The notes beneath the pieces are model-generated. The model had not been told where the DNA came from. It saw only the letters and a list, made by a program, of their open reading frames with translations, and ran no database searches. Position numbers and translations under genes: made by a program. Source: JAJFUE01 sp041687335 (lineage in GTDB: Bacteria; Sumerlaeota; Sumerlaeia; MVZB01). From it: DNA of 64,000 nucleotides. Of the stretch, positions 1 to 8,450 are shown piece by piece. How positions within the stretch are numbered: position 1 is the first letter of the stretch; every line of letters starts with the position of its first letter. The DNA lies in the NCBI GenBank assembly GCA_041687335.1, contig JAWLCE010000006.1, positions 62,001-126,000 of the forward strand, read 5' to 3'.

Positions 1-117
1 GCCTGCACACTCAGCGCTTCATTTATGCAAACATTGTTCACTTTTGGCGGGCGCAAGCCGCAGGCGGTTCCTCCCGCGGGTGGGAAAACAGCAAACTTGA
101 GGTCACGGCACCGTTGA
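1..117 (+). other. Possible tail of an upstream gene at window edge
   Basis: Reading from base 1, frame 1 stays open until a TGA at 115-117, which overlaps the TTG start of the next gene as TTGA. Such an overlap is common for coupled genes, so an upstream reading frame could end here. The 38 residues match no family I know, and the frame of the next gene is also open to the window edge. The short length gives no statistical support. Confidence 0.2.
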
Positions 118-1055
118 GCATTCAGGAAACACAGTCCCCGCCCGCGCCCCACCAGCTCCGGTTTCAATACCGGGCCTACGGATTGGGGATCGAGTCCAAC
201 TTCGAGCTGGCCGAGCTCGACAGCCGGCCGGGGCCGGTCGAGGTGACGATCCGGCAGCGGCTGACCACCCCGCCCCACGACCCGGCCGGGCAGCAGGGCT
301 TCCTGCGCTTCGACCGCGAGGAGATCACCTACGTCTGCCAGCCGGTCGGGGTCTTCCGCCTCAGCGCGGGGCGGATGATCGAGTTCTGGCTGACCCCCGG
401 CGTGGAACAGGATTTCGTGCGCTACTTCCTGATCGGTAACCTGATGGCGATGCTGCTCCACCAGCGTGGCCGATTGGTGCTGCACGCCAGCTGCGTCGGC
501 GTGGGCGAGCAGGGCGCCATCGCGTTTGTCGGCCAGTCCGGGGCGGGCAAGTCCACGATCGCGGCGGCCTTCGACGCCGCTGGTCACCCGATCATCTCCG
601 ATGACATCGCGGCGGTCGACCTCGAGCGCGGGCTGGAGGTGCCCACCGGCTACTCCTTCTTCAAGATCGCGCCGGCGGCGGCCGACGCATTGGGCTTCGA
701 CGCGGCTCAGTTGACCTATCTGCACACTCACGAGCCGCACAAGAAGGGGCTGGTGATCCGCAACCAAGCCGAGGCCGACCGCCCGCGCCGCCTGCTGGGG
801 ATTTTTCTGCTGGCCATTGGCGAGGCCGACGAGCTGGCGCCGGTGCCCGCCCGCGAGGCGCTGCTCGCGCTGCTCCAGCACACCTTCCCGACCCGGCTCA
901 ACCAGCGCGATGATGGGCAGCAGCTCCGGCAGTTGGCGGCGCTGGTGGGCCGTGTGTCGATCTATCAGTTCCAGCGCCCGCCGGGGCTCGACAAGCTGGA
1001 TCTGCAGGTGGAGCGCATCCTCTCGATTGTTCGGCCGGAGCAACGGCATCAGTAA
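114..1055 (+). CDS. HPr-kinase-like protein (HprK-related), RiPP locus 1
   Basis: A 313-residue protein of the HPr kinase/phosphorylase C-terminal-like family. The P-loop GQSGAGKST lies at residues 140-148, an LHAS segment sits just before it (123-126), and an acidic metal-binding stretch SDDIAAVD follows at 162-169. HprK relatives phosphorylate serine; members found in lasso-peptide clusters, such as the paeninodin kinase, phosphorylate the C-terminal serine of the precursor. The downstream 45-residue peptide ends in serine, which fits that role, but the substrate is inference. The TTG start has a GAGGT Shine-Dalgarno at 99-103 and gives an N-terminus that aligns with the paralogue at 46120. 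The cyclase begins 64 bases downstream, suggesting one operon. It could instead belong to the HprK-related systems found beside polysaccharide clusters. Confidence 0.85.
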   Translation: MSIQETQSPPAPHQLRFQYRAYGLGIESNFELAELDSRPGPVEVTIRQRLTTPPHDPAGQQGFLRFDREEITYVCQPVGVFRLSAGRMIEFWLTPGVEQDFVRYFLIGNLMAMLLHQRGRLVLHASCVGVGEQGAIAFVGQSGAGKSTIAAAFDAAGHPIISDDIAAVDLERGLEVPTGYSFFKIAPAAADALGFDAAQLTYLHTHEPHKKGLVIRNQAEADRPRRLLGIFLLAIGEADELAPVPAREALLALLQHTFPTRLNQRDDGQQLRQLAALVGRVSIYQFQRPPGLDKLDLQVERILSIVRPEQRHQ

Positions 1056-1119
1056 TGCCATTGAATGAAAGGCTGCCACTACCTATGACGGGGGCTGGCG
1101 AACACGCAAGGGATCAGGC

Positions 1120-2997
1120 ATGGGGCAGTTTACGATAAATTTCTCCGTCAGGGGCGACCGAGCGCGGGCTTCGGGGCATCGTGCCCCCGCCCATGCCGTC
1201 CCGCCCGCCCTTGGCTGGACGGACGACTGCTGCGTCATCCACTGGCAGCCGTCTGAATGGGAGCGGCATGATCGATTGGCGCATGGTTTCCACAAGACCA
1301 GGGGATATGTGGTTGCTGCCGACGTGCGACTGGACCAGCGGCAGGAGCTTGTTGATCTGCTGGGTGAAGGGCGCAGGGGTGACGAGATCAGTGATGGCGA
1401 GCTGATCGGGATGGCTTGGGAGAAGTGGGCCTCAGATTTTCCGACGCGGCTGACGGGCGACTTTTCGATCGTGATTTATGATCGCATCCGCCGCGCCATC
1501 ATCTGCGCGCGTGATCACATGGCTATCCGTCCACTGTATTACAGCCTGGATTCTGACCGGCTGCTGGTCGGCTCGAGCATGGACTGCATTCTCTCTGGGA
1601 TGGCGGAGACGCCCGAGCTGAGCGAGCACTATCTGGCTGATTACTCCAGGCTTGATTTCTCTAATCGGACGCGGACGATCTACAAGACAATTCAACGGTT
1701 GCCGGGCGGTTACATGCTTCAATTTGATGGAGAACGCATTGAGCGGCGTGACTACTGGCAGCCCGACTTGAGCGAGTTGGGTTTGAAGTCGGATGGGGAC
1801 TATGTCGAGCTGATGCGCGAGAGCTTCGCGATGGCGGTTCGTGACCGACTCAGGGGCAATTCCCGTGTCGGCGGCGAAATGAGTGGCGGCCTGGACAGCT
1901 CGTCCGTCGCCTGCATGGCTCATCGCCAATTGGTTGGCGAGGGCCGGGAAAGTTTTTGGGCCTATGGTGCGGTTTTTCCCCAGCGCAGCCTGACGCACCG
2001 GCGAATTGACGAGCGGGAATACCAGCAGGCCATCGCCGACCATACCGGGATGATTTACCGGCCGCTGGACATGGATGGACTCGAACCGATGGTCGAGTGT
2101 CTGTGGAACGGGAGTACCCCAATTGTCGCCATCAATACATATATTGATATTCACATTGCACAACAGGCTCGAATGGATGGGGTTGATTGCCTGCTGACCG
2201 GTTACGATGGGGACTCGGTGCTATCACATGGTTATGAATTGCTCAATCACCTGCTGCTGCGCGGTCGATGGGTGAGGCTGCTCGAGGAGGCGCGGCAGTT
2301 ATCGCGCCACAAGGGTCGTGGCCGCAAGGTTTGGCTTTATCAATTTGCTTTGCGCCCCAGCCTGCCAGAGGTGATTGCGAACCGGCTGGACTGCTGGTTG
2401 ATGGGGCGGCAACCGAAGGCTCCGCACTATGGCAACCCATTGTTGCAGTCGCTGGAAGATGAGCTAGATAATGACTCCGCACCGAGGCAGCTTAAGGGCG
2501 CGCAGGGACATTTCTACGGGCTGCGGGGGGGGCTGCTGGGCTTGGCGGTGGAATCCCTGCGCCAGCTCGGCGATCAGTTCGGGGTGCAGTATCTATTCCC
2601 TTTCTTTGACCGGCGCCTGATTGAGCTTAGTCTGCGGATACCGCTGCGGCTGCGATTAAACAGGGGCTTGGACCGCCACCTGTTCCGTCAGGCGATGCAA
2701 GGCATTGTTCCCGACGTGGTGCGCCTGCGACCTGGCAAGGCGGATTTGAGCTCGAACTTTTTATTTCATCTTAACCTGCATAAAGATGCCTTTTTGTCCT
2801 CGGTTTCCGGTGTTGACAACTTCATGAAATCGATATTTGACACCCACCGTCTGGCAGAGGACACGCGCAGGGCGGCAGGAACGAGTGAAAAAACATATAT
2901 CGCGCTCCACATGGCGGCCCTGCTGGGCAAATGGTTCGAAAAGCAAAAATTTGGACGAACGGGGAATGGCGTCCTACTCCAGACAGAAAGGAGGTGA
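1120..2997 (+). CDS. Asparagine-synthetase-like lasso cyclase, locus 1
   Basis: A 625-residue asparagine synthetase B-like protein. In lasso-peptide pathways this family adenylates an Asp or Glu side chain of the core peptide and closes the macrolactam ring. The C-terminal synthetase domain has the ATP-pyrophosphatase loop SGGLDSS at 255-261. The N-terminal half keeps class II amidotransferase features (DFSIVIYD, CARDHMAIRPLYY), but residue 2 is Gly, so the nucleophilic Cys needed to use glutamine is absent; this is the usual state of lasso cyclases. ATG start with AAGGGA just upstream. The stop codon lies inside the Shine-Dalgarno of the precursor gene that follows. It is only distantly similar to the two later cyclases, which resemble each other closely, so it likely forms a separate lineage. 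Confidence 0.88.
   Translation: MGQFTINFSVRGDRARASGHRAPAHAVPPALGWTDDCCVIHWQPSEWERHDRLAHGFHKTRGYVVAADVRLDQRQELVDLLGEGRRGDEISDGELIGMAWEKWASDFPTRLTGDFSIVIYDRIRRAIICARDHMAIRPLYYSLDSDRLLVGSSMDCILSGMAETPELSEHYLADYSRLDFSNRTRTIYKTIQRLPGGYMLQFDGERIERRDYWQPDLSELGLKSDGDYVELMRESFAMAVRDRLRGNSRVGGEMSGGLDSSSVACMAHRQLVGEGRESFWAYGAVFPQRSLTHRRIDEREYQQAIADHTGMIYRPLDMDGLEPMVECLWNGSTPIVAINTYIDIHIAQQARMDGVDCLLTGYDGDSVLSHGYELLNHLLLRGRWVRLLEEARQLSRHKGRGRKVWLYQFALRPSLPEVIANRLDCWLMGRQPKAPHYGNPLLQSLEDELDNDSAPRQLKGAQGHFYGLRGGLLGLAVESLRQLGDQFGVQYLFPFFDRRLIELSLRIPLRLRLNRGLDRHLFRQAMQGIVPDVVRLRPGKADLSSNFLFHLNLHKDAFLSSVSGVDNFMKSIFDTHRLAEDTRRAAGTSEKTYIALHMAALLGKWFEKQKFGRTGNGVLLQTERR
2988..2997 (+). promoter_or_regulatory. Perfect Shine-Dalgarno overlapping cyclase stop codon
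   Basis: AAGGAGGTGA is a full match to the anti-Shine-Dalgarno complement. Its last three bases are the TGA stop of the cyclase, and the precursor ATG is at 3002. This should couple and strongly favour translation of the peptide, as expected when a substrate is needed in excess of its enzyme. Confidence 0.85.
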
Positions 2998-3001
2998 TTA
3001 C

Positions 3002-3139
3002 ATGAAAAAATGGACTAAGCCGACGTTGCAGAAGCATGGCAAAATGGAAGATCTGACGTTACGGACAAGCAATAACAAGGACTTTGGATCAGATGACGGC
3101 CTGACCTTTCAGGGGCAGCCTGTTGACTACACGAGCTGA
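3002..3139 (+). CDS. Lasso-type RiPP precursor peptide 1
   Basis: A 45-residue peptide with the leader pattern bound by PqqD-type recognition proteins: W4-x-x-P7-x-L9, G13, D17, L18-T19. Counting from G13, T19 falls where the conserved Thr(-2) of lasso leaders lies, predicting a core from R21 with Asp27 at ring position 7. If T22 is the Thr(-2) instead, the core begins at N24 and D31/D32 fall at positions 8/9. Both geometries allow a 7-9 residue macrolactam, so the cleavage site is undecided. The C-terminus PVDYTS ends in Ser, resembling the phosphorylated C-terminus of paeninodin as I recall it, and an HPr-kinase-like gene is in the same locus. Its very strong ribosome binding site overlaps the cyclase stop. 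Assignment as a lasso-like precursor is firm on leader and context; the product is unknown. Confidence 0.8.
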   Translation: MKKWTKPTLQKHGKMEDLTLRTSNNKDFGSDDGLTFQGQPVDYTS

Positions 3140-3538
3140 TTCAAAGTCCTGAAGTAGGCAAAAACAGGAGAAACCCCCGTTCGTCCAAATGTTTTTGCCG
3201 GTTGCAGGACGACTTCAATTTTTTGCGGGGTGGTCACGAGAAGGAAGATGGGCAACACCTCTGCTGGAAGTGGCAGGGTTTCGCGATCAAAAAATGATCG
3301 CCGAGCATCAACCATTCGTTCATGCTTTGGTGGTCATTGAATCCGGCCGCACGATGCAACCCATCAGTGGCGTGCCGGGGAGATTAACAAGGGGGGCTGG
3401 TTTTGAAGTCTCCCGTGGGCTGGAATGTTCTGGGCACCGACCGGAGGAGGTCGTCAGGCTCACCCCCGGCAGTTCGCCGCCCCCTTCGGGGCGCCCTGTT
3501 ATGTCGTGTCTCATCAGGCGCCAAAAGGTTTGGAGTGA
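3140..3538 (+). other. Intergenic spacer with one degraded repeat
   Basis: No convincing gene. No clear hairpin-plus-T terminator follows the precursor peptide. Open frames here lack ribosome sites and family resemblance. The right half (about 3427-3500) holds a copy of the GC-rich repeat listed separately. Confidence 0.6.
3427..3500 (+). repeat. Dispersed GC-rich repeat (CCCCCGGC...CCCCTTCGGGG), copy 1
   Basis: The order of motifs (TTCTGGGCACC, GACCGG, CACCCCCGGC, then a CCCCTTCGGGG hairpin) matches the element near 42115-42220 and, in reverse orientation, those at about 36005-36100 and 37023-37110. This copy is degenerate. It looks like a REP/MITE-type non-coding repeat. Confidence 0.65.
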
Positions 3539-4552
3539 ATGGCAGAGCAGTGCCCGGCAGTCGCGGTTGAAGGGGTGACCAAGGTCTTCCGGCCGCCGTT
3601 TCAGCGGCTGCGGCGGCTGCTGCGGCGGCGGGCGCGGCCGGTGAAGGCGCTCGACGGCGTCGATCTCGCCATCCCGCGCGGTGAGATCTTTGGCCTCGTC
3701 GGGCGCAACGGCCAGGGCAAGACCACCCTCATTAAAAGCATCGCCAGCCTGATCGAGCCCACCGCCGGCGCCATCCGCGTCTTTGGCCACGACACCCGGC
3801 GCGACAGCTACGAGGTCAAGCGCCGGGTGGGGCTGGTCAGCGCCGACGAGCGCAGCTTCTATGGCCGCCTGACCGGCTGGCAGAACCTGATGTTCTTCGC
3901 CCGGCTCAATGCGATGGCCCCCGCCAAAACCGCCCGCCAGGTGGCCGAGCTCGCCGACTGGCTCGAGTTCACCCCTAACCTGCACCGCAAGTTCCACGAA
4001 TACTCGACCGGCAACAAGCAGCGCCTCGCGATCCTGCGCGCGCTGATGACCAACGCCGAGCTGATCCTGCTCGACGAGCCGACGCGCAGCCTCGACCCGA
4101 TCTCGGCCGACGAGCTGCGCCGGCTGATCCGCGACAAGCTCAACGCCGAGCAGGGCAAGACGATCCTCATCACGACCCACAACCTGCAGGAGGTCGAGGA
4201 CCTCTGCGGCCGGGTCGGCATCATCAGCCAGGGCCGCATCCGCCGCTGCGCGCTGATGGCCGACCTGAAGCGCAGCCACGGCGCACGCGAGCGGGTCCGC
4301 CTCCGGGTGCGCGGCCTGGCCGAGCCCGCCTCCCTCGCGCTCCGGGTGCCCGAGGCCGAGGGGCTTGTCTGGCAACCGCTCGAGGAGGGCCGGCTCGAAA
4401 TCGGCTTCACCCGCCAGGGCGGCGACGATGTCCTGCACCGGATGCTGACAGCGCTGGTGGCGCTGGGCGGCGAGATCGAGAGCTGCGAGAGCCGCCGCGA
4501 CGGCCTGCGCGAGATCATGGACCTGGTCGAGGCGGGGGAGGCGGCGTCATGA
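3539..4552 (+). CDS. ABC transporter ATP-binding protein (ABC-2/DrrA type)
   Basis: A 337-residue ATPase with Walker A GRNGQGKTT (about residues 58-66), Walker B LILLDEPTRSLDP and H-loop TTHNL. The ABC signature reads YSTGNKQR rather than LSGGQ, close to the YSTGMKQR form common in CcmA/DrrA/NatA-type exporters. About 100 residues follow the nucleotide-binding domain, as usual for the DrrA group. Its TGA overlaps the ATG of the permease (ATGA), so the two are co-translated. It lies between RiPP locus 1 and the polysaccharide cluster, so it might export the modified peptide, a glycan or an unrelated compound. Known lasso exporters are usually fused permease-ATPase proteins, so a peptide role is tentative. 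Confidence 0.85.
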   Translation: MAEQCPAVAVEGVTKVFRPPFQRLRRLLRRRARPVKALDGVDLAIPRGEIFGLVGRNGQGKTTLIKSIASLIEPTAGAIRVFGHDTRRDSYEVKRRVGLVSADERSFYGRLTGWQNLMFFARLNAMAPAKTARQVAELADWLEFTPNLHRKFHEYSTGNKQRLAILRALMTNAELILLDEPTRSLDPISADELRRLIRDKLNAEQGKTILITTHNLQEVEDLCGRVGIISQGRIRRCALMADLKRSHGARERVRLRVRGLAEPASLALRVPEAEGLVWQPLEEGRLEIGFTRQGGDDVLHRMLTALVALGGEIESCESRRDGLREIMDLVEAGEAAS

Positions 4553-5352
4553 TGCGCGTAATCCGGGTGATGCAGGCCTTCCTTTATCGCGACGCGCTGA
4601 TGGCGACCAGCTATCGGCTGGCCTTCGTCATGCAGGTGGCCTCGCTGGGGCTGTCGGTGGTCTCGCTCTATTTCATGTCGCGGCTGGTCGGCGCGCGCCC
4701 CGAGATCGACCAGTATGGCGGCTATCTGCCCTTCGCCGTCGTGGGGATGGCGATGGCCGGCTTCCTCACGACCGGCTTCAGCAGCCTGTCCGGGGCCATC
4801 CGTTCCGAACAGATGATGGGCACCCTGGAGTCGGTGCTGATGACGCCGGCGCGGCTGCCCTGGATCGTGATCGCCTCGAGCCTCTGGAGCTTCATCTGGG
4901 CGATTTTGACGGCGGCGGCGACGCTGGGGGCGGCCTGGCTCTTCTTCGGCATCGAGTTCCGCGGCAACCTGCTGATGGCCGCGGCGTTGGTCGCGCTGAC
5001 GACGCTGACCTTCAGCTGTTTGGGCATCCTTTCAGCCAGCTTCATCATGGTCTTCAAGCGCGGCGACCCGCTCGCCTTCCTGACCGGCTCGCTCTCCTAC
5101 CTGCTGGGGGGCGTCTTCTACCCGATCTCGATCCTGCCGGTGTGGATGCAGAAGCTGTCCAACCTGTTGCCGATCAAGCATGGGCTGGAGGGCCTGCGCG
5201 ACGTCCTGCTGGTGGGTCGCCCCGCCGCCGAGGTGGTGCCCCAATTGCTGATTCTGCTGCTCTTCTGCGCCATCGGCCTGCCGCTGAGCCTGCTCTGCTT
5301 CCGCTGGGCCGTCAGCATCGCCCAACGCGAAGGCAGCCTCCTGCATTATTGA
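4549..5352 (+). CDS. ABC-2 type transporter permease
   Basis: A 267-residue integral membrane protein with about six hydrophobic segments, matching the ABC-2 membrane family: amphipathic N-terminal helix, segments near residues 23-45, 60-80, 105-130, 138-160, 170-190 and 225-250, and the family-typical FYPISILPVWMQKLSNLLPIKH stretch (in part) near residue 190. It pairs with the ATPase immediately upstream through an ATGA overlap to form a minimal exporter. Substrate unknown. Confidence 0.85.
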   Translation: MMRVIRVMQAFLYRDALMATSYRLAFVMQVASLGLSVVSLYFMSRLVGARPEIDQYGGYLPFAVVGMAMAGFLTTGFSSLSGAIRSEQMMGTLESVLMTPARLPWIVIASSLWSFIWAILTAAATLGAAWLFFGIEFRGNLLMAAALVALTTLTFSCLGILSASFIMVFKRGDPLAFLTGSLSYLLGGVFYPISILPVWMQKLSNLLPIKHGLEGLRDVLLVGRPAAEVVPQLLILLLFCAIGLPLSLLCFRWAVSIAQREGSLLHY

Positions 5353-5800
5353 TGGGCGTCCATTCGTGACCGCCTAAAATCTTCTCATTTTCGTGTCAAT
5401 TCTCCTCATTTGGTGTGCATTCGTGATCGTATGGACCCGGTCTGCCCTGCCCCTCTGCCGTCCTCACTTTCGTGTCCATTCCTCCCCCATTCGTGTCCAT
5501 TCGTGCCCGCCTCGGAATCACATCCGGCCCCAAAAAACTCTGCGTTGCCTCTGCGCCCTCTGCGACTTTGCGGTTCAACTCCCATCCCGCCGTCCTCATT
5601 TTCGTGTCAATTCCTCCCCATTCGTGTCCATTCGTGAACGCCTTGAATCCGATCTACTCTGCCTCCCCCGCACCCAGACCACCCTCCAGTCCTGCCGTCC
5701 TCATTTTCGTGTTAATTCCTCCCCCTTTCGTGACCATTCGTGAACGTATGAATCCGACCTACCCTGCCCCCCCCCGCCCTCCGCTCATAATTTGGTTGCT
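5353..5800 (+). repeat. Degenerate array of TTCGTGTCCATTCGTG repeats
   Basis: At least four imperfect copies of a unit of the form CCGTCCTCATTTTCGTGTC, AATTCCTCCCCATTCG, TGTCCATTCGTGAACG occur between 5365 and 5750. One copy is interrupted near 5538-5583 by CTCTGCGTTGCC/TCTGCGCCCTCTGCG, a second repeat family found again at 36168-36210 and 36281-36325. Frames through the array have no coding signature. Related single copies occur at 42045-42090 and 42370-42465. Confidence 0.75.
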
Positions 5801-6473
5801 TCCAGCGGAGCTCTAAATTATCTTTCAGCCGATGAAGTTTCCGATCAAGCCGGCCCGCCCCGCCGCCGAAGCGTTCTATAACGCCTTCAGCCGCCGCGCG
5901 CGGCCTACGCAAGGAGGATCAACGGGCGGCAGGAAGCCGCAGATGAGCTGGGCGCAATGATGCAGCCGGCTGCAAAGATGCTGAAGACCCTTGCATCCGA
6001 TTGCAGTTTGGCCGCCGCCGCGCCGCTCGTCGCCGGTAAGTTATACCTTTCAAATTGAGAATTTTCGGCTGCCCGAGTGTTTTTTGAGAAAACTGCCAAT
6101 GCGTTTTAAATTGGCATCCTGATTGCTTAGGTAGCCTTGGGCTCAGGTTTCCCCCGACCCCCGATCGGCCCCCCGGCCGCCGCTGGAGCCAGGGTTTGGC
6201 CGCGGCGGGGGCACGGAAAAACCCCGAGCCGTGCCCCGTGCGACTGAACGAACCGGCCGACCCTGGGACCCCCGCGCGACCCGCGCCGCCCCCCCCGGCC
6301 CCCCCAGCCGGAGCAGCGCTGAACCCTCCGGCCCCCATCGCCCCACCACCCCCCGGCGCGAAGCATCCCCCTTCGCCGCATGGGCGAAGCCTGAGCTATT
6401 TTTGGACATCCTGCCCAAAACCAGTTGAATCAATGCCTGAACAAGCCATCAAGTATCCGAGAGGCGTTGCGCC
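5801..6473 (+). other. Intergenic DNA upstream of the polysaccharide cluster
   Basis: No supported gene. 5820-6110 is of mixed composition with a moderately AT-rich stretch at 6040-6120 that could hold a promoter; 6140-6370 is extremely C-rich on this strand. The cluster promoter probably lies here, but I cannot place it confidently. Confidence 0.5.
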
Positions 6474-7400
6474 ATGATCCGTAAGGGCATCATCCTGGCC
6501 GGTGGCGCGGGGAGTCGCCTCTACCCCCTGACGCTGGTGGCCAGCAAGCAGCTCCAGGCTGTCTATGACAAGCCGATGATCTACTACCCGCTGACCACGC
6601 TGATGCTGGGCGGGGTCCGTGAGTTCTGCCTGATCTCGACGCCGCACGATCTGCCGCGCTTTGAGGGCCTGCTCGGCGACGGCAGCCATTGGGGCCTGAC
6701 CATCACCTACCGCGAGCAGCCCCACCCGGGCGGGCTGGCGCAGGCTTACCTCATCGCCGAGGATTTCATCGCCGGCGAGCCCGTCTCGATGATCCTGGGC
6801 GACAACGTCTTCCATGGCCTGTTCAATTTCCGGCGCATCTTCGGCCAGTTCACGCGCGGCGGCCATGTCTTTGCCTACCCCGTCAATGATCCCGAGCGCT
6901 ATGGCGTGGTGGAGTTCGATTCCACCGGGCGTGCGATCTCGGTTGAGGAGAAGCCGAGTAAGCCCAGATCGCGCTATGCGATTCCTGGGCTCTACCTGTT
7001 CGACGGCCGTGTGGCCTCGGTCTGCCGCGGCATCAAGCCCTCGCCGCGGGGCGAGCTCGAGATCACCGAGGTCATCAAGCATTACCTTGAGCTGGATGAG
7101 CTGACGGTCTCGGTGCTTGGCCGCGGGTTTGCCTGGCTCGATACCGGCACCAGCAGCAGCCTCAAGGAGGCCAGCGACTTCATCGCGCTGGTCGAGGCCC
7201 GCCAGAGCCTCAAGATCGGCTGCCCCGAAGAAGTCGCCCGCCGCATGGGTTTCATCAGCCAGCCGGCGTTCGAGACCTTGGTCGGGGGAATGCCCAACTG
7301 TGCTTATGCCGACTACCTGCGTGAGCTGGTGCGTGAGCTGGCTGAACTGGGCGCAGGCAATATGCCGGCCTTGCCCGCCGAAACGGAGTCCCTGATATGA
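6474..7400 (+). CDS. rfbA: Glucose-1-phosphate thymidylyltransferase
   Basis: A 308-residue RmlA/RfbA homologue making dTDP-glucose from glucose-1-phosphate and dTTP, the entry step to dTDP-deoxysugars. The nucleotidyltransferase signature GIILAGGAGSRLYPLT lies at residues 5-20, followed by KQLQAVYDKPMIYYPL, the metal-site region MILGDNVFHG (about 106-115), EKPSKPRS and the family-typical WLDTGT. Length is about 15 residues longer than usual because of a C-terminal tail. ATG start with GAGAGG at 6460-6465. It heads the cluster, and the downstream genes use its product. No RmlB (4,6-dehydratase) is present in the window; it must be encoded elsewhere. Confidence 0.95.
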   Translation: MIRKGIILAGGAGSRLYPLTLVASKQLQAVYDKPMIYYPLTTLMLGGVREFCLISTPHDLPRFEGLLGDGSHWGLTITYREQPHPGGLAQAYLIAEDFIAGEPVSMILGDNVFHGLFNFRRIFGQFTRGGHVFAYPVNDPERYGVVEFDSTGRAISVEEKPSKPRSRYAIPGLYLFDGRVASVCRGIKPSPRGELEITEVIKHYLELDELTVSVLGRGFAWLDTGTSSSLKEASDFIALVEARQSLKIGCPEEVARRMGFISQPAFETLVGGMPNCAYADYLRELVRELAELGAGNMPALPAETESLI

Positions 7401-7468
7401 TCAAGCCATTGACAAACCGATCCTCGTGACGCGGCCCTTCCTGCCGCTGCTCAAGGAATTCCAGCAGG
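7397..7468 (+). pseudogene. Remnant of a DegT/DnrJ aminotransferase N-terminus
   Basis: The first bases after rfbA encode, in two frames, the classic start of a sugar aminotransferase: ATG ATC AAG CCA from 7397 (overlapping the rfbA stop as ATGA), then after a one-base deletion DKPILVTRPFLPLLKEF at 7411-7461. The rest of the gene is gone and unrelated sequence follows. This indicates a former aminotransferase gene directly behind rfbA that was deleted. Confidence 0.6.
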
Positions 7469-7517
7469 CGCCGGCCAGAATCCAAATGATTGCCAGATGG
7501 GGGAAAGGGCGCAGCTA

Positions 7518-8450
7518 ATGGAGACGATAACAAACTATTTTCACCCCCAGGCAATTGTTGAAGATGGTGCATCCATTGGGGAGAACACTCGCGTCTGGGC
7601 CTATGCCCATATCTTGCCCGGCGCCGTGATCGGCAGGGATTGCAACATCTGCGATCAGGTCTTCATCGAGAATGATGTGGTGGTTGGCAACCGGGTGACG
7701 ATCAAATGCGGCGTGCAGCTGTGGGACGGCGTGCGACTGGAAGATGATGTGTTCGTGGGGCCGAACGCCACTTTCACCAACGACCGGTTCCCGCGCAGCA
7801 AGCAATATCCCGATGCCTTCACCAAGACAGTGGTCAGTGTGGGCGCGTCGATCGGCGCGAATGCGACGATCCTGCCCGGCTTGAAGATCGGGCGCGGGGC
7901 GATGGTGGGGGCCGGCGCCGTGGTGACCCGTGACGTGCCGCCCAACGCGATTGTAGTGGGAAACCCAGCCAGGATCACCGGCTATGTTGATGCGCCCTCC
8001 AAGCCGACGATTGCAGAGAGTCGCGATAGCAAGTGTGTGTCATCGTCTGTGGATGGGGTGGTGATCCGGGAAATCCAGCATGTCAAGGACCTGCGGGGAG
8101 ACATTTCCGTCGCGGAAGTGCTGAAGGATATTCCCTTCGACCCACGGCGCATTTTTTTCGTCTATAATGTTCCCGATTCTCGGATACGCGGAGAGCATGC
8201 CCACAAAACGCTGCACGAACTGCTCGTTTGCGTTCAGGGTTCCATATCTGTTGTGGTGGATGATGGCAGAAAAAGGGAGGAATTCCGACTCGACCGTCCT
8301 TGGATCAGCCTCTACATCCCTCCACGCGTGTGGAGGATTCACTATAAGTATTCACGGGATGCTATTCTGGCGGTCGCCGCTTCGCATGAATATGATTGCT
8401 CAGACTATATACGCGATTACAACGAGTTCCTGGAGCTTGTGCGGCGATGA
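7518..8450 (+). CDS. Fused acyltransferase / dTDP-4-oxo-6-deoxyglucose 3,4-ketoisomerase
   Basis: A 310-residue two-domain protein. Residues 1 to about 155 form a left-handed beta-helix acyltransferase with hexapeptide repeats (IGENTRVWAYAHI, IGANATILPGLKIGRGAMVGAGAVVTRDVPPNAIVVGNPA), like FdtC/QdtC/WbpD. Residues about 175-310 form a WxcM/FdtA-type cupin with the RGEHAHKTLHELLVCVQGS signature, which isomerises dTDP-4-oxo-6-deoxyglucose to the 3-oxo sugar. With the aminotransferase that follows, this gives a dTDP-3-acylamino-3,6-dideoxyhexose (Fuc3N or Qui3N type). WxcM of Xanthomonas is a known two-domain protein of this kind. ATG at 7518 is preferred over an earlier in-frame ATG at 7497 because AAAGGGC lies 7-8 bases before it. 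The stop overlaps the next start (ATGA). Confidence 0.88.
   Translation: METITNYFHPQAIVEDGASIGENTRVWAYAHILPGAVIGRDCNICDQVFIENDVVVGNRVTIKCGVQLWDGVRLEDDVFVGPNATFTNDRFPRSKQYPDAFTKTVVSVGASIGANATILPGLKIGRGAMVGAGAVVTRDVPPNAIVVGNPARITGYVDAPSKPTIAESRDSKCVSSSVDGVVIREIQHVKDLRGDISVAEVLKDIPFDPRRIFFVYNVPDSRIRGEHAHKTLHELLVCVQGSISVVVDDGRKREEFRLDRPWISLYIPPRVWRIHYKYSRDAILAVAASHEYDCSDYIRDYNEFLELVRR

Noticed and set aside
3189..3578. 129-residue frame between precursor 1 and the ABC genes
   Set aside because: No ribosome site, passes through a dispersed repeat, and overlaps the true ATPase start.
5393..5816. Repeat-rich frames with SRPHFRVNSSPF-type motifs
   Set aside because: Translation of the TTCGTGTCCATTCGTG repeats in all frames; no start signal or homology.
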